A stretch of 38,713 bases of DNA from Candidatus Pacebacteria bacterium CG10_big_fil_rev_8_21_14_0_10_44_54 (lineage in GTDB: Bacteria; Patescibacteriota; Microgenomatia; UBA1400; PJMF01), in the NCBI GenBank assembly GCA_002772695.1, contig PFDI01000002.1, positions 30,316-69,028 of the forward strand, written 5' to 3'. Below are positions 1 through 6,929 of this stretch, one piece after another (the stretch's first letter is position 1; every line of letters starts with the position of its first letter). A program made the position numbers and the translations under genes. The notes beneath the pieces were generated by a model. It saw nothing but the letters and a program-made list of their open reading frames with translations. It made no database searches and had not been told where the DNA came from.

Positions 1-653
1 GCTATACTTGGGAAGTTATTTTAAGTGACGACGGCTCAACAGATGGAACGCTCGATGAGTTGTATCGTTTTGCCGCTGCGCAGCAGAATGTAATTGTAGT
101 CGCCAACAAACATGCTGGTAAGGCAGCAACAGTTGCAGCAGGAATGTTGGCAGCAACAGGAGTTTGGCGCTTGTTTACTGATTTTGATCAATCAACACCG
201 CTGAGTGAGGTAGAAAAGTTATTATTAGTTGCGAAAAATAAGCACGATCTGATAATCGGATCTCGTGAGATTCAGGGTGCCAAGCGAGATGATGAGCCAT
301 TCTATCGACATCTCATGGGTAGAGTATTTAATCTGGTGGTGCAGATTATGGCTGTGCCTGGAGTTTATGATACACAGTGCGGCTTCAAGCTTTTTTCAGA
401 GCGAGCCACAATTGAGTTGTTTTCTCGATTATGGGTGTATGGCAATCTCACTGAGCGTGCTGATGCTTATACTGGTGCGTTTGATGTTGAGCTGCTTTAT
501 ATTGCACGTAAACAAGGGTATAAAATTGCAGAAGTGCCAATTTATTGGGAGCATCGAGAGACAGACAGGGTGAGCCCAATCAAAGATTCGCTACGCATGT
601 TTTTTGACATTTTGCGCATCAGGTTAGCTGCTCTGCGCGGCAAGTACGCATAG
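1..653 (+). CDS. Glycosyltransferase family 2, DPM1/dolichyl-phosphate-sugar synthase-like (5' partial)
   Basis: The ORF track starts at a TTG at 60, but the same frame stays open to base 3 and upstream codons read VILSDDGSTDGTLDE, the classic GT2 nucleotide-sugar motif. The true start therefore lies outside the window. Further on come 'FTDFDQSTP', equivalent to the DxD donor-binding region, and 'GSREIQGAKR', then 'DTQCGFKLF' and 'FDVELLYIARKQGYKIAEVP', which are typical of dolichol/polyprenol-phosphate glucose or mannose synthases. Such enzymes load a sugar from a nucleotide donor onto a polyprenyl phosphate at the inner membrane face. No C-terminal membrane segment is visible. One base separates it from the next gene, a GT-C protein that would use a polyprenyl-phosphate sugar, which fits a donor-acceptor pair. 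The family is clear; the exact sugar is not. Confidence 0.85.
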   Translation, partial: YTWEVILSDDGSTDGTLDELYRFAAAQQNVIVVANKHAGKAATVAAGMLAATGVWRLFTDFDQSTPLSEVEKLLLVAKNKHDLIIGSREIQGAKRDDEPFYRHLMGRVFNLVVQIMAVPGVYDTQCGFKLFSERATIELFSRLWVYGNLTERADAYTGAFDVELLYIARKQGYKIAEVPIYWEHRETDRVSPIKDSLRMFFDILRIRLAALRGKYA

Positions 654-654
654 C

Positions 655-1917
655 ATGAAGTACGCAGTCGCATTCTGGCTGAGTTTGCTTGGTTACACAA
701 TTTGGAGCTATGGCTTGGCAGATCCCAACCTAGTCTTTACCGCTTGGCAACCATACTGGCAGTTTCAAAACTGGGTTTGGTTGTTGGCTAGAACTTGGCC
801 AGCTATCTACGCCGCTGTCTTTATCATTCTTATAATTACACTTTTTTGGCTTTCGCTACAATTACAAAGTTGGTTGAACGATTTCAAAAAAATTTCTACC
901 AGCAAAGCTATTTTTTGTTTTTTTCTCTTAGTTTCACCACTGCTACTTTCATACAACGCACTATCTCATGATGTTTTCAACTATCTTTTTAATGCCAAGA
1001 TGGTTGTGGTATATCAGGCAAATCCTCATGTCCAGACAGCACTCAATTTTGACAACGATGACTGGACAAGATTTATGCACAACACGCACACTGTTGCGCC
1101 ATATGGCTATGGATGGACTGGGTTGTCACTGATTCCATATGTATTGGGATTTGGAAAATTCACCTGGTCGTGGTTAGTTTTTCGGTTATTTTCAGTTCTG
1201 AGTTTAGTTTTGGTATTTTTAAGCTTGAGACAGCTTGCACAGCAAATGGCCAAACATTTCTCGTTTGCCAATGCAGCTGTTTTTTTTCTCAACCCACTCG
1301 TACTTATCGAGGTAATCAGCAATGCCCACAATGATTTATGGATGTTGGCACCAGCCATATTTAGCGTAAGCGTGCTTGTAGCACGCAAACATGCATCGCT
1401 TGTTGCTAGAGTAGTTATTTCTTTGGGACTGCTTGGAGTTTCAATTTCTATCAAGTACGCGACAATTGTTCTTATACCCATTTGGTTTATTGTCTTATTT
1501 TTAGAACGCGTACACTCACGACTGCCCATTCCACAACGTTTTTTGAATATGCTTACTCAGGGCATTTGGGAACATGTATTTCGTCTTGTACCGAATGTCG
1601 CGGCTGTTTTGCTGTTATTGCCGCTCTTGACCTTGCAGTCTCAGCAGTATCTGCCATGGTACCTTACCTGGTCTTTGGTTTGGTTGCCGCTTATTAAAGC
1701 ACCGAGCTGGCGAAGGTTTTGGTTAGTGCTTTCTTTGGCTGCAATGTTGCGGTATGTACCTTGGTTGTATGCTGGTGGATATGAGGGTGACACTGTGTAT
1801 TGGCAAAAAATTATTTCTCTGGGCGTGCCTGCAGCATATCTTGTTTGGAACTTACTACAAAGTAAGTCAAAGATGAGAAAAGAAAATATTTTGCTAGGAA
1901 GAACAATCAATGAGTAG
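655..1917 (+). CDS. Polytopic GT-C mannosyltransferase-like protein (MptA/MptB or GT87 type)
   Basis: A 420-aa protein with about ten hydrophobic segments. After the first segments it carries 'LSHDVFNYLFNAKMVV' followed by 'YQANPHV', and later 'FFLNPLVLIEVISNAHNDLW'. This resembles the acidic first external loop and the NP-L-E-N-HND region of polyprenol-phosphomannose-dependent mannosyltransferases of the MptA/MptB group. Such enzymes add a sugar from a polyprenyl-phosphate donor to a glycan on the outer membrane face. It starts one base after the GT2 stop and overlaps the next GT-C gene by 8 bp, so the three form one operon. The family call rests on motif resemblance; the acceptor is unknown. 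Confidence 0.65.
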   Translation: MKYAVAFWLSLLGYTIWSYGLADPNLVFTAWQPYWQFQNWVWLLARTWPAIYAAVFIILIITLFWLSLQLQSWLNDFKKISTSKAIFCFFLLVSPLLLSYNALSHDVFNYLFNAKMVVVYQANPHVQTALNFDNDDWTRFMHNTHTVAPYGYGWTGLSLIPYVLGFGKFTWSWLVFRLFSVLSLVLVFLSLRQLAQQMAKHFSFANAAVFFLNPLVLIEVISNAHNDLWMLAPAIFSVSVLVARKHASLVARVVISLGLLGVSISIKYATIVLIPIWFIVLFLERVHSRLPIPQRFLNMLTQGIWEHVFRLVPNVAAVLLLLPLLTLQSQQYLPWYLTWSLVWLPLIKAPSWRRFWLVLSLAAMLRYVPWLYAGGYEGDTVYWQKIISLGVPAAYLVWNLLQSKSKMRKENILLGRTINE

Positions 1918-3499
1918 CACCGCAAATAATAATAGACTCTATTTGTTTGGGCTTGTTGCAATTGTGACGCTCTACCTAACTTCGCACCTCTGGAACTTGC
2001 TCGGGCTACCAGTATTTGCTGACGAAGCTATTTATATTCGTTGGTCTCAATTAATCATTGATGATTGGCGTCGCTATCTATTTTTCCCGCTTAATGATGG
2101 TAAAACTCCTTTTTTTATGTGGTTATTAGTGCCATTTCAGTTTGTATTTTCTGATCAATTATATGCTGCTCGATTTGTTTCCGTACTTATCGGATTGGGC
2201 CAGATTGGTGCAATAGTCTGGGTTGTTCGCCTGTTTGGCGGTTCAAGAACCGCACGCATACTTGCTGCAATATTTGTAGCCATTTTGCCATTTTGGTTTT
2301 TTCATCATCGCATGGCATTGATCGATGCCACCCTAACCTTGTTTCTCACCGTAAGTTTAGCCAGTCTTTTAGAAGTAGTGACACGTTCTTTTACCTTCAA
2401 TTTTAGTTCCACCTGGCAGTTAAAAAAAATAATTCGTACAGCGCTTTATGAACCATGGCTATTTGTAGCAGGAGGATTTTTTGGCTTAGCACTGTGGACG
2501 AAGGTGCCCGCTGTATTATTTGCACCTACGCTACTCGTATTTGCATTTTTACCTGTTAGAAAAACAGTTCTAGAACGCAGCTTGTTATTAGCACAAGCAA
2601 GCATGGCGGTGGTAATTGGAGTTGTCTTGTTTTTGCTGCTCAAGTCACAACCAGTTTTTTCTCAATTATTTTCACGAGGTAATGACTTTTTATTTCCCTG
2701 GAGAGAGGTGATGCTTGGTGGTATGTGGCGACAGACTATGATTAATATCCCTACCTATACTGTGTATTTTCTGCAGTATCTGACACCTGCAGCTATAGCA
2801 TTAATTGGTGTAGGATTGTTTTTTGGCAAGGTAAAAAAGAAAATTTTTCTCTTAGTTTTATCAGCGCTTGCATTTATTTTACCAATCGCGCTGTTTGGCA
2901 AAGTTGTGTATCCACGATATTTTGTACCAGCTATTTTACCGCTTACAATCGCCGCGAGTTTAGCGCTGGCTGAGTTGTTGCAATTTTCTAGAAACACACA
3001 AGTTTTGCTACAGAAACGAGTTTTTGCGGCGGTAGCGAGTGTATTGCTATTAGCAAATACCATTACCAGTTCTTTGTTATTTATTTTTCCAGTTGTTTTA
3101 ACACCAGATACCACTCCGTTTGTACCAGCAGATGTAACGCAGTACCTGACAGAATGGTCATCCGGCCATGGCTTGAAAGAAACAATTTCGCTTATGAGAG
3201 ACAAAACTAAGGAGGGCAACACACTTGCAGTAGCTACAGAGGGATTTTTTGGTACGCTGCCCGACGGCCTTCTCTTGTACTTGCACAACAGAGATGTTTC
3301 ACAACTTATGGTTCAGGGTATAGGACAGCCAGTGTTTGGTATTCCAGAGGAATTTATAACACAAGCTGCCCAGTATGATACTACTTGGTTGGTGGTCAAC
3401 TCGCATCGAATGAAGATGGAGACTACAAACTTCAAATTGGTTGCTGAGTTTTGTCGTCCGTATAATGCTCCCTGCTTGCAGGTTTGGGAGTTACTATAG
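1910..3499 (+). CDS. PMT_2/ArnT-like GT-C glycosyltransferase
   Basis: A 529-aa polytopic membrane protein. Right after the first transmembrane segment it has 'VFADEAIYIRW', the Asp-Glu pair of the first external loop that marks PMT/ArnT (GT39/GT83) enzymes, then 'NDGKTPFFMW', the usual K-P-P/F-like loop motif. About ten further hydrophobic helices follow, and the last ~130 residues form a soluble, probably extracytoplasmic domain. The expected role is transfer of a sugar from a polyprenyl-phosphate donor to protein, lipid or glycan on the outer face. The ATG overlaps the preceding gene by 8 bp. Its TAG stop is shared in palindrome (CTATAG) with the stop of the convergent regulator gene. Confidence 0.8.
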   Translation: MSSTANNNRLYLFGLVAIVTLYLTSHLWNLLGLPVFADEAIYIRWSQLIIDDWRRYLFFPLNDGKTPFFMWLLVPFQFVFSDQLYAARFVSVLIGLGQIGAIVWVVRLFGGSRTARILAAIFVAILPFWFFHHRMALIDATLTLFLTVSLASLLEVVTRSFTFNFSSTWQLKKIIRTALYEPWLFVAGGFFGLALWTKVPAVLFAPTLLVFAFLPVRKTVLERSLLLAQASMAVVIGVVLFLLLKSQPVFSQLFSRGNDFLFPWREVMLGGMWRQTMINIPTYTVYFLQYLTPAAIALIGVGLFFGKVKKKIFLLVLSALAFILPIALFGKVVYPRYFVPAILPLTIAASLALAELLQFSRNTQVLLQKRVFAAVASVLLLANTITSSLLFIFPVVLTPDTTPFVPADVTQYLTEWSSGHGLKETISLMRDKTKEGNTLAVATEGFFGTLPDGLLLYLHNRDVSQLMVQGIGQPVFGIPEEFITQAAQYDTTWLVVNSHRMKMETTNFKLVAEFCRPYNAPCLQVWELL

Positions 3500-4168
3500 T
3501 TCTTTGGCGATGTAGCCAATACCTCTAATAGTTTGGAGTATTGCACCAGAGTTTTTAAGCCGCATTCGTAATCTCCGTATGTATACATCTACAGTTGTGA
3601 ATTCTGGAACATCATCAGAAAATCCCCAAATTCCATCTATGAGCATCGTTCTTGTAATGACTTGGTTTTTTCGGCGGAAAAAATAGGCCAGTATTTCTGC
3701 TTCACGCTTTCTCAGTTGATATTGAGCGGACCCAATATAAAGGTGAGCTGTTTCAAGTTGTAGAGCTACATTTGCCAAGTGGAGTAAGGCTCCGAGCTTA
3801 TGTTTGTCAAAATTAAGTAGTTTATCGCAGTAGAGATCTAGGCATTTTTTGGTCACCGGCTCCTTAAGGAAAAGATCTGCTCCTGACGCTAGATAGCGTT
3901 CTTGTGGTGGATTAGACTCTAGCGAAGCTATAACTAGTATTTTGGTTGGGTATGAAACTTCCCTTACATAAGAAATAAAATCTTGATATTGTGGTACATG
4001 TTTTGTGAGCTCTACAATAAGTAGATCAACTTTGTTTTGTTCTATTAAGTCATTGGCGACGACAAGGCTTTTTGTAGTGTGACAAACTGTTGCAGAGTGC
4101 TCAGGTTTCGCGTGATACTTGTTGCTCACAACATCAGACTGAACCAAGGCTACTATCTGTTTTATCAT
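3494..4168 (-). CDS. OmpR/PhoB-type winged-helix regulator with degenerate receiver domain
   Basis: The C-terminal ~95 residues match the OmpR-type winged helix: 'LRKREAEILAYFFRRKNQVITR', 'LIDGIWGF', 'TVDVYIRRLRMRLK' and 'IQTIRGIGY'-like ending. The N-terminal ~115 residues have a receiver-like pattern, but the phosphoacceptor Asp appears to be Glu ('LLIVELTKH'), the early acidic pair is 'QSD' and the switch Thr region reads 'VIASL'; the Lys in 'LFLKEP' remains. The track start at 4216 would run through the tRNA-Gln gene; I chose the ATG at 4168 (MIKQIVALVQSD). No histidine kinase lies nearby. It is divergent from the VanX-ligase-racemase operon, the position VanR-like regulators often occupy, so it may control that operon, but this is inference. 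A TAGTAT box lies 7 nt before the ATG, suggesting a leaderless mRNA. Confidence 0.85.
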   Translation of the reverse strand: MIKQIVALVQSDVVSNKYHAKPEHSATVCHTTKSLVVANDLIEQNKVDLLIVELTKHVPQYQDFISYVREVSYPTKILVIASLESNPPQERYLASGADLFLKEPVTKKCLDLYCDKLLNFDKHKLGALLHLANVALQLETAHLYIGSAQYQLRKREAEILAYFFRRKNQVITRTMLIDGIWGFSDDVPEFTTVDVYIRRLRMRLKNSGAILQTIRGIGYIAKEL

Positions 4169-4171
4169 TTT

Positions 4172-4182
4172 TGGTATACTAT
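4172..4182. promoter_or_regulatory. Divergent overlapping -10 elements for tRNA-Gln (+) and the OmpR-type gene (-)
   Basis: On the plus strand TGGTATACT is an extended -10 (TGn plus TATACT at 4175-4180), placing the tRNA start near 4187, a few bases before the mature 5' end. On the minus strand the same bases read TAGTATACC; TAGTAT (4181-4176) sits 7 nt before the regulator ATG, so transcription could start at the start codon. GTATAC is a palindrome. No convincing -35 was seen on either strand. Confidence 0.5.
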
Positions 4183-4192
4183 CTATTCTCGC

Positions 4193-4263
4193 TCCCGAGT
4201 AGTGAAGCGGCATCACAACAGGTTCTGGTCCTGTTATCCTAGGTTCGAATCCTAGCTCGGGAT
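4193..4263 (+). tRNA. tRNA-Gln (anticodon CTG)
   Basis: Folds as a full cloverleaf by eye: acceptor TCCCGAG/CTCGGGA (7 bp), TA, D arm GTGA/TCAC with a GG-containing loop, anticodon arm ACAGG-TTCTGGT-CCTGT giving anticodon CTG (reads CAG, Gln), a 4-nt variable region, and T arm CTAGG-TTCGAAT-CCTAG. The discriminator base is T and CCA is not encoded (TCACAC follows). The first pair is U1-A72, which the GatCAB amidotransferase recognises in tRNA-Gln in many bacteria; GltX is also in this window. A run of five T follows at 4269-4273. Confidence 0.93.
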
Positions 4264-4321
4264 CACACTTTTTCTCAATGAATCAAGGTAACTCATTTCA
4301 TTATTTGCAGTGATCTCATAA

Positions 4322-4344
4322 GCTTCCTTTATAGCAAAGGAGGT
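4322..4344 (+). promoter_or_regulatory. Hairpin sequestering the strong Shine-Dalgarno of the VanX-like gene
   Basis: The Shine-Dalgarno AAAGGAGG (4336-4343) lies 5 nt before the ATG at 4349 and is the best ribosome site seen in the window. The bases just upstream (GCTTCCTTT, 4322-4330) can pair with AAAGGAGGT (4336-4344) in a 9-bp stem, two pairs being G-U, around an ATAGC loop. Closed, it would hide the entire ribosome site. A TTGCAG-17-TTTATA promoter-like pair (4305-4333) overlaps it, and if that were the real promoter the mRNA would lack the left arm, so function is uncertain. Confidence 0.45.
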
Positions 4345-4348
4345 CGAT

Positions 4349-5125
4349 ATGATAGAACGATATGAATACCATCCGTATGCAGAGTTGCAAACACTCGATT
4401 CTGGCAAGCAGCCAATTCCAGTATTACAACCCATCGATGGTTGGCAGAATATTCAGATAGATGAGAGTGGCGAGCCGCTGGTTAATCTGCACAAGTACAC
4501 TGGAAAAAGACTGACAGTACTGCCGCAGTATTTTATCAAGGGGTATAGAGAAGCAAGTTTTGAACAAGAGATTCGAGCCGGTGTCTTTGAGCGTTTATTA
4601 CTTGCCGCCGAAGCTTTGCCTGCCGAGTATCGTTTGGTGATTTGGGATGCATGGCGACCAAAGTCTTTACAAAGTGAAATTTATAATCGTTTTTATCAGC
4701 AGCTAATGCAAGCACATGCAGCTTTGAGTCCAGAAGAGCTAGCAGTACTTTGCGGGCAGTTTGTAGCACTGCCTTCGGCTGATCCGACACAACCCGCCCA
4801 CCACCTAACAGGGGGTGCAGTTGATGTGACAATTATGGATGATTTTGGTCAGGAGTTGTGGATGGGAACAGAATTTGATGATTTTTCTCAAGTTGCTCAC
4901 ACTCGCTATTTTGAATCTGAAGAAAATTGCTTGACAGATCGAGATAAAGAAGCGCAAAGAAACAGAAGAATACTGCACGATGCTATGTGCAATGTAGGCA
5001 TGTTCACAGGTCTGGATACTGAGTGGTGGCACTTTCAGTATGGTACACAAGCACATGGCTTGTTGACCAATCAAAAAGCCTGGTATGGAATACCAAGTAG
5101 TAAACAAGATGGGAGGGTGGCATGA
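4349..5125 (+). CDS. VanX/DdpX-family D-Ala-D-Ala dipeptidase (peptidase M15D)
   Basis: 258 aa. Known VanX hydrolyses cytoplasmic D-Ala-D-Ala so that only modified dipeptides or depsipeptides enter cell-wall precursors. All key VanX residues are visible: 'WDAWRP' with the transition-state Arg at about 103, the zinc motif HLTGGAVD (H152, D159, same spacing as VanX H116/D123), 'MGTEFDDF', 'EAQRNRRIL', and 'TEWWHF' with catalytic Glu225 and zinc His228. No signal peptide or membrane segment is seen, so it should act in the cytoplasm. It carries roughly 60 extra N-terminal residues compared with VanX itself. It is the first gene of an operon with a Ddl-like ligase (4-bp ATGA overlap) and a racemase; its ribosome site may be held in a hairpin. 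The family call is firm; substrate is inferred from conserved residues. Confidence 0.92.
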   Translation: MIERYEYHPYAELQTLDSGKQPIPVLQPIDGWQNIQIDESGEPLVNLHKYTGKRLTVLPQYFIKGYREASFEQEIRAGVFERLLLAAEALPAEYRLVIWDAWRPKSLQSEIYNRFYQQLMQAHAALSPEELAVLCGQFVALPSADPTQPAHHLTGGAVDVTIMDDFGQELWMGTEFDDFSQVAHTRYFESEENCLTDRDKEAQRNRRILHDAMCNVGMFTGLDTEWWHFQYGTQAHGLLTNQKAWYGIPSSKQDGRVA

Positions 5126-6201
5126 GTAGCAAGAAGACATTACTAATAGTATTTGGCGGTGTTTCATCAGAGCATGATGCATCAAAAAAATCTTTTGAAC
5201 ACGTGCTTTCACGTCTTACGGAGAAAAAAATTACACAAACATTCGCTGCTATAGAAATAGCATATGTTACAAGAGAAGGAAAAGTAGTCAGAACGACGTA
5301 TCAGACAGGGATTGAAGTTACAGAGTGTGTCCGAAGTAAAAAATATATCTCTCTTTCTGACTTAGTAATTGACTTGGTCCAACCAAATATCTTTGTTTTT
5401 TCTTTACTGCATGGGCAACACGGCGAAGACGGTTGTTTGCAAGGTTTAGCAAAATTTCTTGGTATTAGCGGTTCGTTTGGATCTATTTTATCTGCGTCTT
5501 TGGCTATGAGCAAACTTCATAGCAATATATTTGTTGCTGGACTAGGTAGTGAAGCTAAAATCCCAAAAACAACAAGCATTACATCTAACAGTGAAATAGC
5601 AAAAGCAATCGAGACTTGGCAGTTAGGCGAGAGAGTTGTGGTCAAACCGAGCTCGCTTGGAGCGAGCATTTTGACTGAACTTGTTACAATCGGTAAAGAT
5701 AATAAAAAAATATCCGATCTGATCAAAAAAATCTTGAGGTACGATACAGCTGTCTTGATGCAAGAGTTTATCTCAGGAGAAGAGTATTCTTGCGGTTGTC
5801 TAGAAGAAAAGGGAAAAATTTTGGCATTGCCTCTAATAAAAGTGATAACTGACAAGCAGTTTTTTGGCCACGCAGAGAAGCATGTATTGGGGAAAAATGA
5901 AGAACTTGTTATTTCTTCCGATGATGAGAACGAGACTGAGACGAGAATTCGCCAATTGTCTCAACAATTATTTCGTGCGATAGGATTGCGCCACATGGCA
6001 AGATTTGATTTTCGAGTCAATGATTGGGGTGAAATTTTTTTCCTCGAGGTAAATCCATTGCCAGGTATGATGGAAAATAGCATCTTTCCCAAGATGTTGC
6101 GCGCTGCCAACAAGAATGTCGAAGATGTGATTTTACTTTCCTTTGATGCTATTAGTCATGACGAGCAAAAAGTAACTGATTTCAGATATCACATAGATTG
6201 A
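5122..6201 (+). CDS. D-alanine--D-X ligase (Ddl/VanA family, ATP-grasp)
   Basis: 359 aa. The N-terminal 'FGGVSSEHDAS' holds the first D-Ala site Glu; 'LLHGQHGEDGCLQG' and 'GSFGSILSASLAMSK' match the Ddl core; 'VVVKPSSLGAS' is the ATP-binding loop; 'ARFDFRV' and 'EVNPLPGMMENS' provide the Arg and metal-binding Glu/Asn. By eye the omega loop FFGHAEKH lines up without gaps with E. coli DdlB FYDYEAKY: Lys253 is kept but the Tyr216 position is His254. Tyr marks D-Ala-D-Ala ligases, while VanA has His (H244) there and makes D-Ala-D-Lac. Together with the upstream dipeptidase this suggests a product other than D-Ala-D-Ala. The start has a good GGGAGG site inside the upstream gene. The family is certain; the second substrate is inferred. 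Confidence 0.9.
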   Translation: MSSKKTLLIVFGGVSSEHDASKKSFEHVLSRLTEKKITQTFAAIEIAYVTREGKVVRTTYQTGIEVTECVRSKKYISLSDLVIDLVQPNIFVFSLLHGQHGEDGCLQGLAKFLGISGSFGSILSASLAMSKLHSNIFVAGLGSEAKIPKTTSITSNSEIAKAIETWQLGERVVVKPSSLGASILTELVTIGKDNKKISDLIKKILRYDTAVLMQEFISGEEYSCGCLEEKGKILALPLIKVITDKQFFGHAEKHVLGKNEELVISSDDENETETRIRQLSQQLFRAIGLRHMARFDFRVNDWGEIFFLEVNPLPGMMENSIFPKMLRAANKNVEDVILLSFDAISHDEQKVTDFRYHID

Positions 6202-6205
6202 AGCA

Positions 6206-6919
6206 ATGCATAAACCTAAAAAAAGCAAATTACTTGGTTTAATAGGAGGAGTCAGCTGGACATCAACGCTCGAGTATTACAAACGATTTAATCAGCAGGT
6301 GTATCTTGCAAGAGGTGGCTATGAAAGTGCTCGGTTATTGCTAACAAGTGTCAATTTTGCAGAAATACTTGCGCTACAACAAGCGGGAGATAGTGATTTG
6401 GAAGCCGAATTTCTGATTCGTGAATTGCTGCGATTGGAGCGGGGAGGAGCAGATTGTGCATTGATTTGCTCAAATACTACCAATAAAACAATTGATGCAC
6501 TGAGGAAAGCAGTCAGTGTGCCACTCATTTCTCTTCCAGAATCAGTTGCGGTTGAGGCTAGACGACTAGGAATTCGACGACTCGGGTTGTTGGGCACTTC
6601 TTACACGATGTATGGTAGCTTTTATCGAGAGTGTTTAGAGTCCCATGGTTTAGCTGTATCAGTGCCTGAGAAGCAATTAGGCTCGCAAATACACAATATC
6701 ATCTATGAAGAACTAGTCAAAGGAGCTGTCTTACAGAGATCGGCTGAAGTTGTGGACGCTGCTTGCACAGCTTTTGCTGCTGCTGGTGTGGATACAGTAG
6801 TATTGGGTTGTACAGAGCTACCGCTACTGCGATCAAAGTTGAAAACATCTAGTACTTTACTCGATACCATCGATATTCATATTGCACGGGCTTTAAACTT
6901 TGCTTACGCAACAAACTAG
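6206..6919 (+). CDS. Aspartate/glutamate-racemase family amino-acid racemase
   Basis: 237 aa, the usual size of PLP-independent aspartate racemases and the broad-range YgeA/RacX group. 'GLIGGVSWTSTLEYY' matches the N-terminal family signature. Both catalytic cysteines are present, in 'ALICSNTTNK' (C88) and 'VVLGCTELPLL' (C202). The His that usually follows the first Cys motif (NTMHK or NTAH) is Asn here (N93). It lies 4 bp after the ligase stop in the same operon, so it could supply the D-amino acid used by the ligase. This would be parallel to, but chemically different from, the PLP-dependent VanT serine racemase of D-Ser-type resistance operons. An alternative is D-Asp or D-Glu supply for another wall step, as with RacD next to the Aslfm ligase in enterococci. 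Substrate cannot be read from sequence. Confidence 0.85.
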   Translation: MHKPKKSKLLGLIGGVSWTSTLEYYKRFNQQVYLARGGYESARLLLTSVNFAEILALQQAGDSDLEAEFLIRELLRLERGGADCALICSNTTNKTIDALRKAVSVPLISLPESVAVEARRLGIRRLGLLGTSYTMYGSFYRECLESHGLAVSVPEKQLGSQIHNIIYEELVKGAVLQRSAEVVDAACTAFAAAGVDTVVLGCTELPLLRSKLKTSSTLLDTIDIHIARALNFAYATN

Positions 6920-6929
6920 TAGGTAGAAA

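Noticed and set aside
2755-3288. 177-aa minus-strand ORF inside the PMT-like gene
   Set aside because: Low-complexity Ser/Lys/Asn composition typical of an antisense shadow; the plus-strand gene has clear motifs.
4169-4216. Extra 16 codons at the start of the OmpR-type regulator in the ORF track
   Set aside because: They lie in the promoter and antisense to the tRNA-Gln gene; the ATG at 4168 gives a normal receiver opening.
4252-4434. 60-aa minus-strand ORF next to tRNA-Gln
   Set aside because: It overlaps the tRNA 3' end and the VanX-like start in antisense and shows no protein-like features.
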